64,000 nucleotides of DNA from Bathymodiolus brooksi (taxonomy: Eukaryota > Mollusca > Bivalvia > Mytilida > Modiolidae), in contig OY804588.1 of NCBI GenBank assembly GCA_963680875.1, positions 73,556,829-73,620,828 on the forward strand, written 5' to 3'. Shown piece after piece: positions 33,781 through 46,015 of the stretch (position 1 is the stretch's first letter; each line of letters starts with the position of its first letter). The translations under genes were made by a program, and so were the position numbers. The notes below the pieces were generated by a model, which was not told the DNA's origin, did not search any database, and saw nothing but the letters and a program-made list of their open reading frames with translations.

Positions 33781-36700
33781 TTAATTCATTCCTTCATTAT
33801 CTTGCTGTCTCATACAAATGATGACCCTTAATAGTCTTGGAACATAGGAATATGACTTGTCAGCTTTAACAGGCTGCACAGACCATCTAGCTGTCTTTTT
33901 GTTGTAACTTCTCTGCCACCTGAAGTAGAAAAATACATACAATGTAATTCACAAGAATAAAACAATAGAATTGAGATTATGATCTATGGAGCCCTAACTT
34001 TCAATTCAAGATGAATATCTCGAATGTATAGTGAATGACAAACTAAACATATCATTACAAGTCCACTTTATGAAGGATTTGAGTGATTTGTAGACAGATT
34101 TTAGGTTGTGGTCATCCCTCAAGAAGTTCTACGGCAGGCATCACGAGCTGGTCAATGGTTACAGGGTGTCTGTTACCCAAATCAGACCTGATCTTCATTT
34201 GTTGTTGATGTCTTTCCCTTCATCGGATGGGACTTCTACTGGACTTGACCATGGACAACACAGCGGGTTTGCGACTTTCGATTGACCCTTCTGAAGCCTA
34301 TGATCAAATATCAGATTGCTGCCATAAATAATTACTGAGAAAAATGTTATGAACATCTTGGGACGAACGGATGGACAGAGGTAAAACAGTATACCCCCTC
34401 CCCCTTCCAGTAGAGCGGGGGTATAATAAAGCTCCTATGACATATGATCATGCATGGTTCTGTTATTAGGACAAAATTTCAAGTATGTAAGTTACAACTG
34501 AAACATATGAAATTAACATGACAAACCTTAGAGTGAAGTTGAGGCTAGGTTCAAAATCTCCATCGTCAGAATCATCACCAACATCACTGCCCTCTTCAGT
34601 AATATCTATTGAGAGACTGTAAGAATAAAAAATAATTGTTTATTACAGTGTATGTGTATAATATCGAAACAAATTTTGCTATATGGTTCTGATGTGCAGC
34701 TGTATAACGAAAAAGCTTTTCAAAATAATATTAAATCTATATACATGTATCCAGCACACATCTACACAACCCAATATAAAGAAACAAAATTACATCAAAG
34801 TTCCAGGAAAAAATTTGGTGCGCCAGATGTGCGTCAATTCTGCCCCAGTTTGGTTTCATTCCCGTAAGTAGCTAAAGAGGACTGGCCATTTCAGCTTGTG
34901 GATTGATGAAAATGTAACGATGACGCAGAAGCCAACATGATCCCTATATAATATAGCTACTAGTAGTATCACTATGCAAGCCACAATAATTAATAGGAAA
35001 CTGTTATACGAGTGACTGTGTTGAACAATATTGACAATGTTACCTATAAACATAATGTAGAATATGTCTAATCTTTAACAAAATGAACATACTCAAATGG
35101 GTTCACAAATGAACTCGATTTCTCCAGTTTCATCCGTTTCGTTGAAATGTGATGGCTGCTCATTTCTTCTACTCTAGAATTACCTTGGTCAGAATATCTA
35201 AATCAAAAGTACAAATATCAATCACTACAAAATCACATTTGTCTGAAATTACCAGTTTTTGTAGTAATTTGCCTACAAAATTTAGATAATTTTACAAAAA
35301 CCTGCATGATTTTAACACAGACATGGGCCATCGGTCTACTGTTAAATTCACACACTGTGAAACATGCAAATTGCTATGGATCTTCACATTATTTCTTAAA
35401 AATCTTGTTTATAAATCATACTTACAAGATCCAAATTAAACAAGGGCAAAGCGTGGCGTATCCCCTTGCCTAAAAATTTGACCCGGTGACCTTTGACTTT
35501 GAAAATCAATAGGGTTCCAGATTCTCTTAAGGACTAAGTATGTACCAAGTTTGGTCAAAATCCATTGAAGGATGTTGATTCTAGAGTGTTCACAAGGATG
35601 TTACGTGGTAAAATTTTGACCCGGTTATCTTGACCTTTGACCTATAAGGCTATGACCTTGAAAATCAATAAGGTTTCGGTATCTTAAGGACTAAGTATGT
35701 ACCAAGTTTTGTCAAAAATCCATTGAAGGATGTTGATTCTAGTGTTCACAAGGATGTTATGCGGTAAAAATTTTAGGCTGTGACCTTGATCTTTGACATA
35801 CGACCTTGAAAATCAATAGGGTTCCAGAGAAAGACTAAGTATGTACCAAGTTTGGTCAAAATCCATTGAAGGATGTTGATTCTAGAGTGTTCACAAGGAT
35901 GTGACGGACGGATGGTAGCGTTACTATATCCCTTGGCAACTTCGTTGGCGAGGGGATAAAAAGCAGTTCAAATGACAATTCTTTAAATAGAAAGCCTTTA
36001 TATGAAAAAAACATATTGATTTCCCTCTATCATGTCTATGTTGATAATTCTAAGATAGTAAAGTATAATTTTGGCTTCCTGAACTAAAAATTATGTCCAA
36101 AATTGTTGAAATGTAGTAAAAAACTAGTTAATGTAATGTTTTTAGAATAGTCAAGAAATAAACTTGGTTTGCATAAGGAAATTGAAAACGATTTTCATTT
36201 AGTCATAGTCTAAAATATGCAGTTCAGGACATTTCAGTAAAATTTTATAGTCACATATATAGAAAAGTTTCTGAAACTTGCAAATTTCTATGGATCTTCA
36301 TATTATTTTTTAAAAACCTTGTTTATGTATCATACTTACAGGATCCAAACTAAAAATGCTACTGAAATGACACTTATTTAAATGGAAAGCTTTTTATATA
36401 AAAGATACATACTGATTTTCCACTATGGTGATAATTCACAGACAGGAAGATATAATTTTGGCTCCCATAACAAAGTGTTATGTTCAAACTTATTGAAAAG
36501 TACTTTTAACCTTATTTATGTAATGTATTTCCAGTACCCAAGATATAAACTTGTTTGCATAAAGGAATTGAAAATGATTTTCATTTAGCCATGGTCTAAA
36601 ATATGCATTTTAGGACATTTCTGAAATTTTCAGTAAAATTTTGTAGTCATATATAAAAAAAAGTTCTGAAACTTGAAAATTTCAATGGATATTCATATCA

Positions 36701-37749
36701 TTTCTTCAAAACCTTGTTTATAATTATATATTATACTTACAGGATCCAAACTAAAAGTGCAATTGAAATGAAGCTTCTTTAAATAGAAAGCTTTTATTTG
36801 AAAAATACATACTGATTTTCCATTATAGTGATAATTCGCAGAAAGTAAGGTATATACTTTTGGTTCCCAAAACTAAGTTTCATGTCCAAGTTGTTGAAAT
36901 TTGATAAAATTAAAAGCCTAATTATATCAAAGAAATAAATTTGCTTGAATAAAAAGAACTTTATAGGGTTTTCATTAAGCCATGTACAGTTTTAATTCTT
37001 GCATTAAAAATGAATTGATTCGATTTTTTTTTTTAAATTGAAAATAATAAACTGCATTGTCATTGATATCATTTTTGCACTCCCATTTCCCCTTTGCTGG
37101 CCTCTTAAAATTTGTGTTTGTTTACCTCGCAAATACGGCCGTTTTATGCTACTCATTGACAATAATTTGCTGTTGCCAGGTGCAAAATTACATATATTGA
37201 TTAATATCTACCGAAAATGATCATAGGCATCATCATAAATTCATAAAATATGAAAAACGATTGAGAAAAGAAGGCAACATGCTCGGCTTACCCACAGGGC
37301 CTTGTCACTATCCAGGGGTGCGTTCAACATCGTAGCTGCTAGGTTGAGCTACGTACATAGAAAAATCCTATTGAACGGAAAGCTAGCCTAGCCGCTACAT
37401 AGCTCTAGCTAGCTTAACAAATGTCTGCTAGCTTTTGAATCCAAGATGACGGCTAAAACTAAATTTAATTTCGTAAGGTAAAAATAGTGGCATTGCAGGA
37501 AGTGACAACGCTTTTAATACGGATGATAATTTATTAAAGTAACTAGACAAATACGATTAGCTAAAATGTTCCAAGAAATTATTCTATATGATTGGCGCCA
37601 TATTTGTTAGCACTGCTACGTAGCTAATCGTTCAATAACGTCATGGCTGTGGCTTACCTATCAACAATAATCAAGCACTTCCTTGAGTTCGCTCCATCCA
37701 ACGGCAACGGTCCAACTGATCCCCTACATATATCCTGCATTTGTTCCAT
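33781..37749 (-). CDS. Unrecognised four-exon gene, copy 2
   Basis: Exons at 37658-37749, 35093-35197, 34527-34616 and 33781-33919, identical in sequence and splice sites to copy 1 at 25988-29956. Candidate microexons are at 36340-36349 and 36741-36750. Both copies look equally intact. Confidence 0.7.
35439..35956. repeat. Dispersed ~515-bp repeat, copy in unit 2
   Basis: Counterpart of 27646-28163. Confidence 0.7.
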
Positions 37750-38100
37750 TTGGAAGATACTTCACTTCTATTCCTCTTTATCTCTGAATTCGTCAAAGTC
37801 CGCTTTCTTCCACGCGTTGACAGTTTCTCTTTTGCCCAAGAACCACGTGTTGTTTATTGTTTCTAAACAGTGCGCATGCTCAAGACGTGTTCGCATAGAA
37901 GGCCATATGAACAGATTTGAATATTGTCATCCGGACAATAATTCTGATAACGATAGTTTTGGGTCTTTTTCGTATCTTTTGCAACATAACTCGGTGTTAA
38001 TCTTCATTTTATGAAGGTCAGTACGGAAATCGACAATAATTTTGGGTATGAAAAAATTACGCAGCTGGTAGACAATATCCCTTTAATTTATAACTATCTA

Positions 38101-38313
38101 TATATGCAATCAGTGCTATCACCACTAACGTTTTTGAGTTCGAATCCCGCTCAAGACAGGTGTACTCAATACAACATGTATGTGATAAAGTTTGTCAGTG
38201 ACTTGCGACATGTCGGTGGGTTTTTCCGGGTACTCCAGTTTTCTTCACCAATAAAACTGACCGCCACGATATAACTGAAATATTGTTGAAAGTGGCGTTA
38301 AACGCCATAACCT
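38101..38313 (+). repeat. SINE copy in unit 2
   Basis: Counterpart of 30308-30520. Confidence 0.7.
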
Positions 38314-38412
38314 TAACCCCTAACAATACCAACCTATACATACAGTATGTTCGATATACGTTCGATAGCCCCTAAGTTCAGTAAAAAAAATTAACTAATG
38401 AAATTCTATAAT

Positions 38413-38800
38413 TCCATACGCTTGTTTCGTCTAAAGGAACTATTCAGGTTTAATTCAATTAAAAAAGAAAGAAATAAAATCAACATATTATATATATCCT
38501 CACAAGTTAGGGTTTCCGGGTCCACAATATGGGGTATCTCCGAATACCAACATTTCGGTACATTACATTTGCGTACTTTAGGCCTACTTTTGCGCAGAAT
38601 TAGCTTTTACAATTGCGCAGATTATAAATAGTAAATAAATAAGTTTTATTTAAAGTCGAAGCATCATGGTACAACAAACATAACACAAGCTCTAACGAGC
38701 TTTTAAATTCGATTATACATTGAACAACACATACATGACATAACATGCATACAACATACAGCACATAATAATTTAAAATCATAAAGCCATACATATCCAG
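38413..38800. other. Spacer
   Basis: A TTTATT-led stretch (38640-38790) may be the 3' end of a reverse-oriented retroelement. CCAGGGGCGGATCCAA at 38798 looks like a hAT-type end. Neither is certain. Confidence 0.35.
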
Positions 38801-40620
38801 GGGCGGATCCAACTATAGCATATTACATCGAGTCCTGGGTGGGCAATTCCACGTTTGTCCGTTACATTTACAATTTTGGCGTACGTATTTTAACTGTAGG
38901 GAAAAAAAGGTGAAATTTCTTTCGGAAGATTTGGATATTTTCCGTACGGATGAGTAGTTCCATCCCAGTGTTTAATTTTGAAGCTCTTATATAAATACCT
39001 AGCTAGCATATGACAATGAGTGCCAGGCTGGCCATTTCCTCGTTTGTCCGTAAGAGACCTAATTTTTTCCTGTGTGAAACGTCATCTTCATCTGAGAAAC
39101 AGGCTACTGGACCAGGGCTATAAAAAGATTCGCCTTATTCGATCTCTTAAAAAGTTTATATTCCGATACCAAGATCTTGTCGAAATATATTCCGTCTCTG
39201 CAGAAAAGATTATAAACGATGGATTTTCATATAGTGAAAATGTATAAAGATAAGGTTTCAACAAAAATGTCCAAAAAAAAATGTGTTATCAATGTGTGAC
39301 GTAAAAGTGTTTTTGACATTTACTTCACTGAGTTTGGCGCTGATTTGACAACTGTTTTACCTGTTTTGTTCAAGTATTGTTGTAAATACTGTTATAGTGA
39401 CAGCCGGAAACTTTGAGCCGTAATGAAAGGGGGAGGTTTGGCGCTTTAAAATCTGATTCAACCCACCATTTCTTTAGAAATGCCTGTACCAAGTCAGGGT
39501 CATTACGGTTTTCACAGTTTTCCGGTTGTTGACTGATTTTGTCTGTTTATATACTTATGAGTTTTGACTTTCTCTTTGTTAGATTGTTCGGAGTTCGGTA
39601 ATTTTGTTATTACCCTTATTTATTAACTGTAGGGAAGGAAAAATGTGGTTTCAATCGGAAGGTCTAGAGCGTTTTCCGTACCAACGAGAAGTTCCAATTC
39701 TGTGTTAAATTTGGAAGCTCTTATACCGGTACCTAGCTAGTATATGATATTGAGTACCGGGTTGGTCATTTCCTCGTTTGCTCGCAAGAGATCTAATTTG
39801 GTCCTGTGTTGTTTTACTGTATGAAGGTCTAGCGTTTTCCGTACCGACGAGAAGTTCCAATTCAGTGTTTCACTTGAAAGCTTTTATACCTAGCTATAGA
39901 ATATGACATTTGAGTCCTGGATGGATGATTCCTATTCTGTCCATTACCGATTTAACGTTGGTCAATGTGGTTCAACTGTAGGAAAAAAGTGGGGCTTTCT
40001 GTGAAGCTGTGGCGTTTTCCGTACGGATGAGAAGTTCTAGCTCAGTTTTTAACTTGCAAGCTCTTATACGTAGCTAGCATATGACATTGAATACAGGGTG
40101 TGTAATTTTCTCGTTTATTTGCGCGTTACAAATCTAATGTTGGCCTACGTGATTTAACTGTAGGAAAAAGGGGGCTTCTTTCGAAAGTTCTGGCGCTTCC
40201 TGTTCCGACCAGAAGTTCAAGCATTGCTAGGATATGACATCGAGTCGTGGGTGGAGAATTTCCTTCTTTGCCCGTAACTGATCCAATTTTTTCCTATGTG
40301 GTTTAACTGTAGGAAAAAAGTTCTGGCGTTTTCCGTTCGGACGAAAAGTTCCTGCTAAGTACTTAATTCGGAAGGTCTTATACATAGTTAACATATTACA
40401 TTGAATCCTGGGTGGAGAATTTCCTCATTGTCCAATACAGGTCTAATTTTGGCCTTCGTGGTTTAACTGAAGAAAAAGGGGAACATTTTTCGGGGGTTCT
40501 GGACGCGAAGTTCCAGTTTAGTGTTTAATTTGGAAGCTCTTATACCTACATGTAGCAAGCATGTAACATTGAGTCCTCGGTGAATAATTTCTTCGTTACT
40601 AAGCCAATACTAAATTAATG
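38800..40620. repeat. Degenerate ~160-180-bp tandem repeats
   Basis: Units contain ATATGACATTGAGTCCTGGG, TTTAACTGTAGG and GCGTTTTCCGTACGGACGAG, recurring near 38936, 39672, 39832, 40011, 40193 and 40326. A different ~400-bp insertion (about 39240-39630) splits them. No coding capacity. Confidence 0.75.
39240..39630. other. Unassigned insertion inside the degenerate repeats
   Basis: Contains CATTACGGTTTTCACAG and CCGTAATGAAAGGG as partial inverted partners. Possibly a MITE; no gene. Confidence 0.35.
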
Positions 40621-41575
40621 CAATATTCGTATGCTTCAAATATCGTCTGGTGTCCTACTTCAATTATGAGCGAACGGTAATAATAAAAAATTATCTCGAA
40701 CATATACTAGTATACCTTATTGAAATGCTTGTAAATAGTATCCCGATACTTTCAATAAGTACCAGCATACTTAACCAATTGCCGCGATCAGACTTTTGTG
40801 TCCATCGTGACTTTCCGCGAATTACAATCGGTGTCCGTGATGGATGCGCGGAAATGGCGTAATCCATCCTGGCTGTAGTGTACATAACATGATAATGACA
40901 ATTGCAACTATCATTTATCATTCATTAAATAGGTCATACATGAAGATATGTTAAACAGGGAGTATACATTTAGGATATGTAGAATAGAATGCTTTGAAAA
41001 TACATATTGTCACCAGGTACAATGAATCATTTTGAACATTTAACATGCAATTATTCAGCTGCTTTATTTGTTATTAAACTAAGAGCAAGTGTCAAAACAT
41101 GCTATATTGATGATTTAATGGCTGTGGCACACAGAGATATTTGTCATAGATCTAGTCATTATATTTTATTTTTAATACATAGAAATATGATCTTATAGAT
41201 ACGAGACCAAATGTGGCTTATAAATATATTTCAGAAGGTAGCTAAATGGGTAAAAGCATTTATCTATATTATATTAATAGATTTAAATAAATAAAAATAA
41301 AGTAAAGTCCAATTTACATAATACATACTAATTTTTTTACTAAATATGCATTCTTATTTCCTTACAACTTGTGCAGAAAGATACTTGAATAAGAATTTTA
41401 TATACATGTATGGAACTACATATGTATAGACAGATTATGTTAGAGTTATTTCCCTTTGGTCAGAGTTCAAGTAATAAATATTGGACATAATACATAGTTT
41501 GAAAAATCAAACTATTGTGTAATTGATTATGATTTCAGTCATTATTTCATTTTATGTATACTTTTAATTGAAATT
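40621..41575. other. Spacer and probable LINE B 5' untranslated region
   Basis: AT-rich, no recognised gene. The part just before 41576 may be the LINE 5' UTR. Confidence 0.4.
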
Positions 41576-42489
41576 GTGTTGAAAAATAGTACAAATGCCT
41601 ATCTGAGTCAACTCTCCATATCTGCCTGGAATATTCATGGATTAGGTGATAAAATTGAAGATCATATTTTCAGAGAAAAGCTTAACAGTGACATAAATAT
41701 ATTATTAGAAACGTGGACAGGTGAGAACAAGAAATATATATTACCTGAATTTAATACTATTTCAAAGTGTCGCAAGAAAAAAAAGAAATCTAGGCGCTAT
41801 AGCGGTGGTATTATTGTTTATTATAAAAAGACAATATCTAGGGGAGTTACTTATGTAAATTATGGTTCTAAATCTGAAAATAGACTTTGGTTGAAACTAG
41901 ATAAATCATTCTTTGACTTTGAACATGATTTATATGTATGCGCTGTTTATATTCCACCTGTCACATCGGTGCACTATGATAATGATTTTGCTTTACTAGA
42001 GAATGAAGTAAGTATTTTTGCAAACCAAGGAAAGGTTCTCTTGATAGGCGATTTTAACTCTCGAACTGGCCAAAGTCCTGATTATATATTGAATGATTCC
42101 ACAGATTTGAATAATTTTTCAGATAATTATATTCTTCCTAGAAATTATTCAGTGGATCAAATATTAAAAAGAATTAACCAAGATCAAATCGGTAATGCAC
42201 AAGGAAAGAACCTTTTACATTTGTGCATAGCATCAAAACTTAGAATTTTGAATGGCAGATATGTGGGAGACTCACTAGGTTATTTTACTTGTTTGACAGC
42301 TAATGGTTGATTATTCTATTGTTAGTGAGAGTCTTCTGTCCTCAGTTCTATTTTTCACCACTCAAGATTTTAATTTTCTTTCGGATCATTCTCAAATTAA
42401 ACTGATAATAAAATGTAACATAACACAAGATAATAATAATTTTATGACAAATTGGAGAGAAAATAAAGGTTACCGGTGGACTAGTGAAT
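41576..42489 (+). pseudogene. LINE B, endonuclease domain
   Basis: An APE-type endonuclease with motifs in order: SISAWNIHGLGDKI, ILLETWTG, YVCAVYIPP, VLLIGDFNSRTG, then VDYSIVSESLL and FNFLSDHSQIKLI with the terminal SDH. It nicks target DNA to prime reverse transcription. The frame shifts near 42305, and the coding is cut at WTSES by a MITE at 42490. Confidence 0.9.
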
Positions 42490-42945
42490 CAGTCTAATTA
42501 AAATCATACCCCAGACTCAATTTTCATATCGTCGGGGTCTGACAGGTATGGCTTACAGGTCATCTTCTCGTGACCTTTCAATTGTCTAATCAAATCACCG
42601 CTTCCACGAACTGGGAAGTTCAGGATAGATAACTCCGGTTTCCCATATCCTGTCGGTAGCACAGCTACACAATCCTCGCCTGACAGAAGAACTTGTAAAA
42701 TTACTTTTTTGTTCTGCTTTCAAACGATCAACTTTGAATTGTTGGAGAGCTAGAGCGATGGCTGTGTCAATCGTCGCCATTTTGAACGGACAACCGAGAA
42801 GGCTTTTGTTATGTCGAATCTCATTGGTCAATACTTTGTTTCAATATGCAAATTAATAAGGTCACGAGAAGATGACCTGTAAGCCATACCTGTCAGACCC
42901 AGACGATATGAAAATTGAGTCTGGGGTATGATTTTAATCAGACTG
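42490..42945. mobile_element. MULE-like MITE, 456 bp, inside LINE B
   Basis: TIRs of about 88 bp start CAGTCTRATTAAAATCATAC and contain GACAGGTATGGCTTACAGG. The 10-bp target ACTAGTGAAT is duplicated (42480-42489, 42946-42955). Long TIRs and the 10-bp duplication fit Mutator-like elements. The 78-codon minus frame inside is not convincing. Confidence 0.85.
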
Positions 42946-45562
42946 ACTAGTGAATCTAAACTGAATATCATAGAAGCATTATCAGAGGAAAATCTGAAAA
43001 ATAAAATCATAAATTTTGAAATTAAAAATTTTGCTGAAGATCAATATGGTATAGACACTGCTATGGAAGAATTAAATTTGGTTTTTGAAGATATTGCAAA
43101 TAAATCGTGTAAATTCATACATGTTAAGAAAAAAAGCAAAGTAAGGAAAGTTAGGCAAAAATGGTCTGATAAATCAGTATATGAACAAACAGTTAAGAAA
43201 AGATCCATACAATAATCAGCTAAAACAAAAATATTGTATCAGTTAAAATGTTTTAGGAAAATCGTTAAACAAAAAAAATATGCTTATAAACAACATATAT
43301 TTGATCATCTCTCAGACAGTTTGGAAAAAAACCCAGCAGAATTTTGGAAGATTTTAAAATCGGTTGATAACAAAAAATTGGACCAAAACAGTGAACTTAA
43401 GGAATTGTTTAATGGCATAGAAAAAACTGTTAAACATGTGCAAGATCAAGGACGATGTAAAAATAATAATGAAACTTTCAAAAATCAAATTGATGAAAAA
43501 CTTCAAAGTCTTGAAAAAAACATATGTTTTAATCCAGAAACTGATGACCCTATAACAATAAAAGAAATAAAATTTGTATTCAATAAATTGAAGAACGGTA
43601 AAGCTGGTGTACCAGATGGAATAATAAATGAAGTAATTAAGTACAGTAAATTTAAAATCAGTTGCAAAATTATTTAATTTAATTTTAAAAGCAGGTCACT
43701 ATCCAAAGCAATGGATTAAATCATATATGATTACATAAATCGGGAAGTAAATCAGACCCTTCTAACTACAAGGGTATATCACTTGTCAATTGCTTGTCAA
43801 ATTTTTTTAGTGCCATCCTCAATCAGAGATTATTCACTTTAATGACTAATAAATATGCTAAAACACAATTTGGTTTTAGAGACAACCATAGAACATCAGA
43901 CAGTCTGTTTGTATTAAAAACCTTAATTAATAAATATGTACATAAAAATAAAATAAAATTATTTGTATGTTTTGTAGATATCCAGAAAGCTTTTGATTCT
44001 GTTTGGAGAAATGGATTATTATTCAAATTAGTCAAAATTGGTGTTGGTAAACAGTTATACAATATTGTAAAACAGCAACTTTCAAAAACAGAAACAGCTT
44101 TTAAATTTGAAAATTCTCATAGTAATTTTTTTTCAAATTCATAGGGGGTAAGACAAGGGGATTCCCTAAACCCCACTCTTTTTAAAATTTATATAAATGA
44201 AATGGAAGTTAATTTTTTCTCAGTTGAGTCAGAACCTCCTAAGCTTGTTAATTCTAACATTGGGTCATTATTATTTGCAGATGATCTTCTTGTTATATCG
44301 GAGAGCAAAGAGGGCCTACAAAACAGTATTAACAGACTTAGTGATTTTTGTGACAACTGGAAACTAACTGTAAATGTTTAAAAAAAAAAAAAACTATGGT
44401 CCTACAACAACGTAACATTAATAGCAATACATCATTCATTAACTTCAAAGGAAATATGATCCAAAATGTATCAGAATATAAATTTTTAGGTTCACTTATC
44501 AAAAGCAATGGAAATCTTAATCACAGTTTGGAAGATCTTGCTAAAAAGGCTCAGAAAGTTTTGTTTTCTATTAAATCTAGAGTAGCTTCATTAGGGAATA
44601 TTCCAATCAAAGTTTCAAATAATCTTTTTGATAAGTTGGTTCAACCAGTGTTAACTTATAATGCTGAAATATCTTTTATGGATAGTTATTTGACATATTA
44701 TAGAGCCAAGCGTAGAGCAGAAATAAGTAACAAAGAGATTGATAATTTTACTTTTATTGATAAAACGCCTTGCGAGAGGATTCACTTGAACTTCTGTAAA
44801 TTTACTTTAGGAGCCAAAAAGACAACCTCAAATATTGGAGTAAGAGCAGAGCTGGGAAGGTTACCCATGGAGCATTTCATAATGACACAGTCAATTTTAT
44901 ATCTAGCTCGGCTCCACACTGATAATGTAAATCCTATGTTAAAAGAAACTTTAGTATTATCAAAATCTCTTGATTCACAGGGCACTTATTCATGGTTTAT
45001 ATTTGTCAAAAATATAACTTCGGATTAAAACATTTTTGATAAAACTTCTAACTGTAAAAATTTGAAGGAAGTGAAGTCACTAAAACCGTTTATTAAAAGG
45101 GAATTGAAAAACAAATATAAACAAATGTGCGAAAATAAAATCAAAAGTTTTAATGAAAATAGTAAAATGTTCTTGTATAAAAAACTCAAATTAAATTTGA
45201 AAAGAGAATTTTATTTATCATATAATAATTCTGATATCAGAAGAGGCTTTACTAAAATTAGAATTAGGGACCATAATCTTGAAATAGAGAAAGGACGATA
45301 TTGCAAAATACCTAGAATACTCAGACTTTGTAAAACCTGTAATAAAATTGAGGATGAAGAGCACTTTATATTGGAATGTACTATAAACAGTAAATTGAGA
45401 ACTGATCTATTTGCAATTCTTGCAAATGAAAACCCAAATTTTATGCAATTTTCCAGTGAGCAAAAACTAATTTATCTTCTTAATCCTACAACTACAGCTC
45501 ATGTCAAAATTATAGGCTTTTACATAATAAATTCATTAGAACTGAGGACAGAAGTCTCTTAA
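42946..45562 (+). pseudogene. LINE B, reverse transcriptase and C-terminal zinc knuckle
   Basis: After the linker (KKSKVRKVRQKWSD, SLEKNPAEFWKILKSV) come the RT motifs: LKNGKAGVPDGIINEVIK, CFVDIQKAFDSVWRNGLL, GVRQGDSLNPTLF and LLFADDLLVISES (FADD at 44274-44285), then thumb sequence and the C-terminal Cys-His knuckle LCKTCNKIEDEEHFILEC. Stops at 43213 and 44142, frameshifts near 43655 and at the A-run 44381-44393, and a stop at 45026 show it is dead. The layout matches LINE A, so both belong to the same broad lineage. Confidence 0.92.
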
Positions 45563-46015
45563 TTTGTTCATGATAAATTGAGATATCTTGTTTACATTGC
45601 TACCATTTTCTGGTCAAACTGTGCCACATATATTCCGTAACGATTGACAAAAGTCATGATGGCAACCATAAGACATCTGAAGTGATTACACCAACTTTAA
45701 CACTAGAAACACTCTGTTTTATAGCTTTCTTGTCAACCACATCAATCTACCAAAGGTATTCAGATAGGACACGCAAGCTTTGGAATATCAACTGAGAGAT
45801 ACATACTCCATACACAGTGCTGCTGGAATGTTGTCAGGAAAGTTAACATAGGAACATTTTTTAACGTCTCGTTCTCAATCGGTCCTAACTGTAAATTTGT
45901 AGGATTCGGTCACGTCATAGAGTAGACCAAGCTGTATCTATGATATCCGCTTTATTTCAAATTCAAAGGGATAGATGCAATCATCATAGTGACTAAACAT
46001 TGAATTATTCATATT
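45563..46015. other. Spacer after LINE B
   Basis: May include the LINE B 3' UTR. No clear 3' tail repeat was seen. Confidence 0.35.

Larger units (their letters stand above)
30621..38412. repeat. 7.79-kb tandem duplication, unit 2
   Basis: Head-to-tail copy of 22828-30620. It ends at AATTCTATAAT (38412), after which the sequences differ. Confidence 0.95.
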
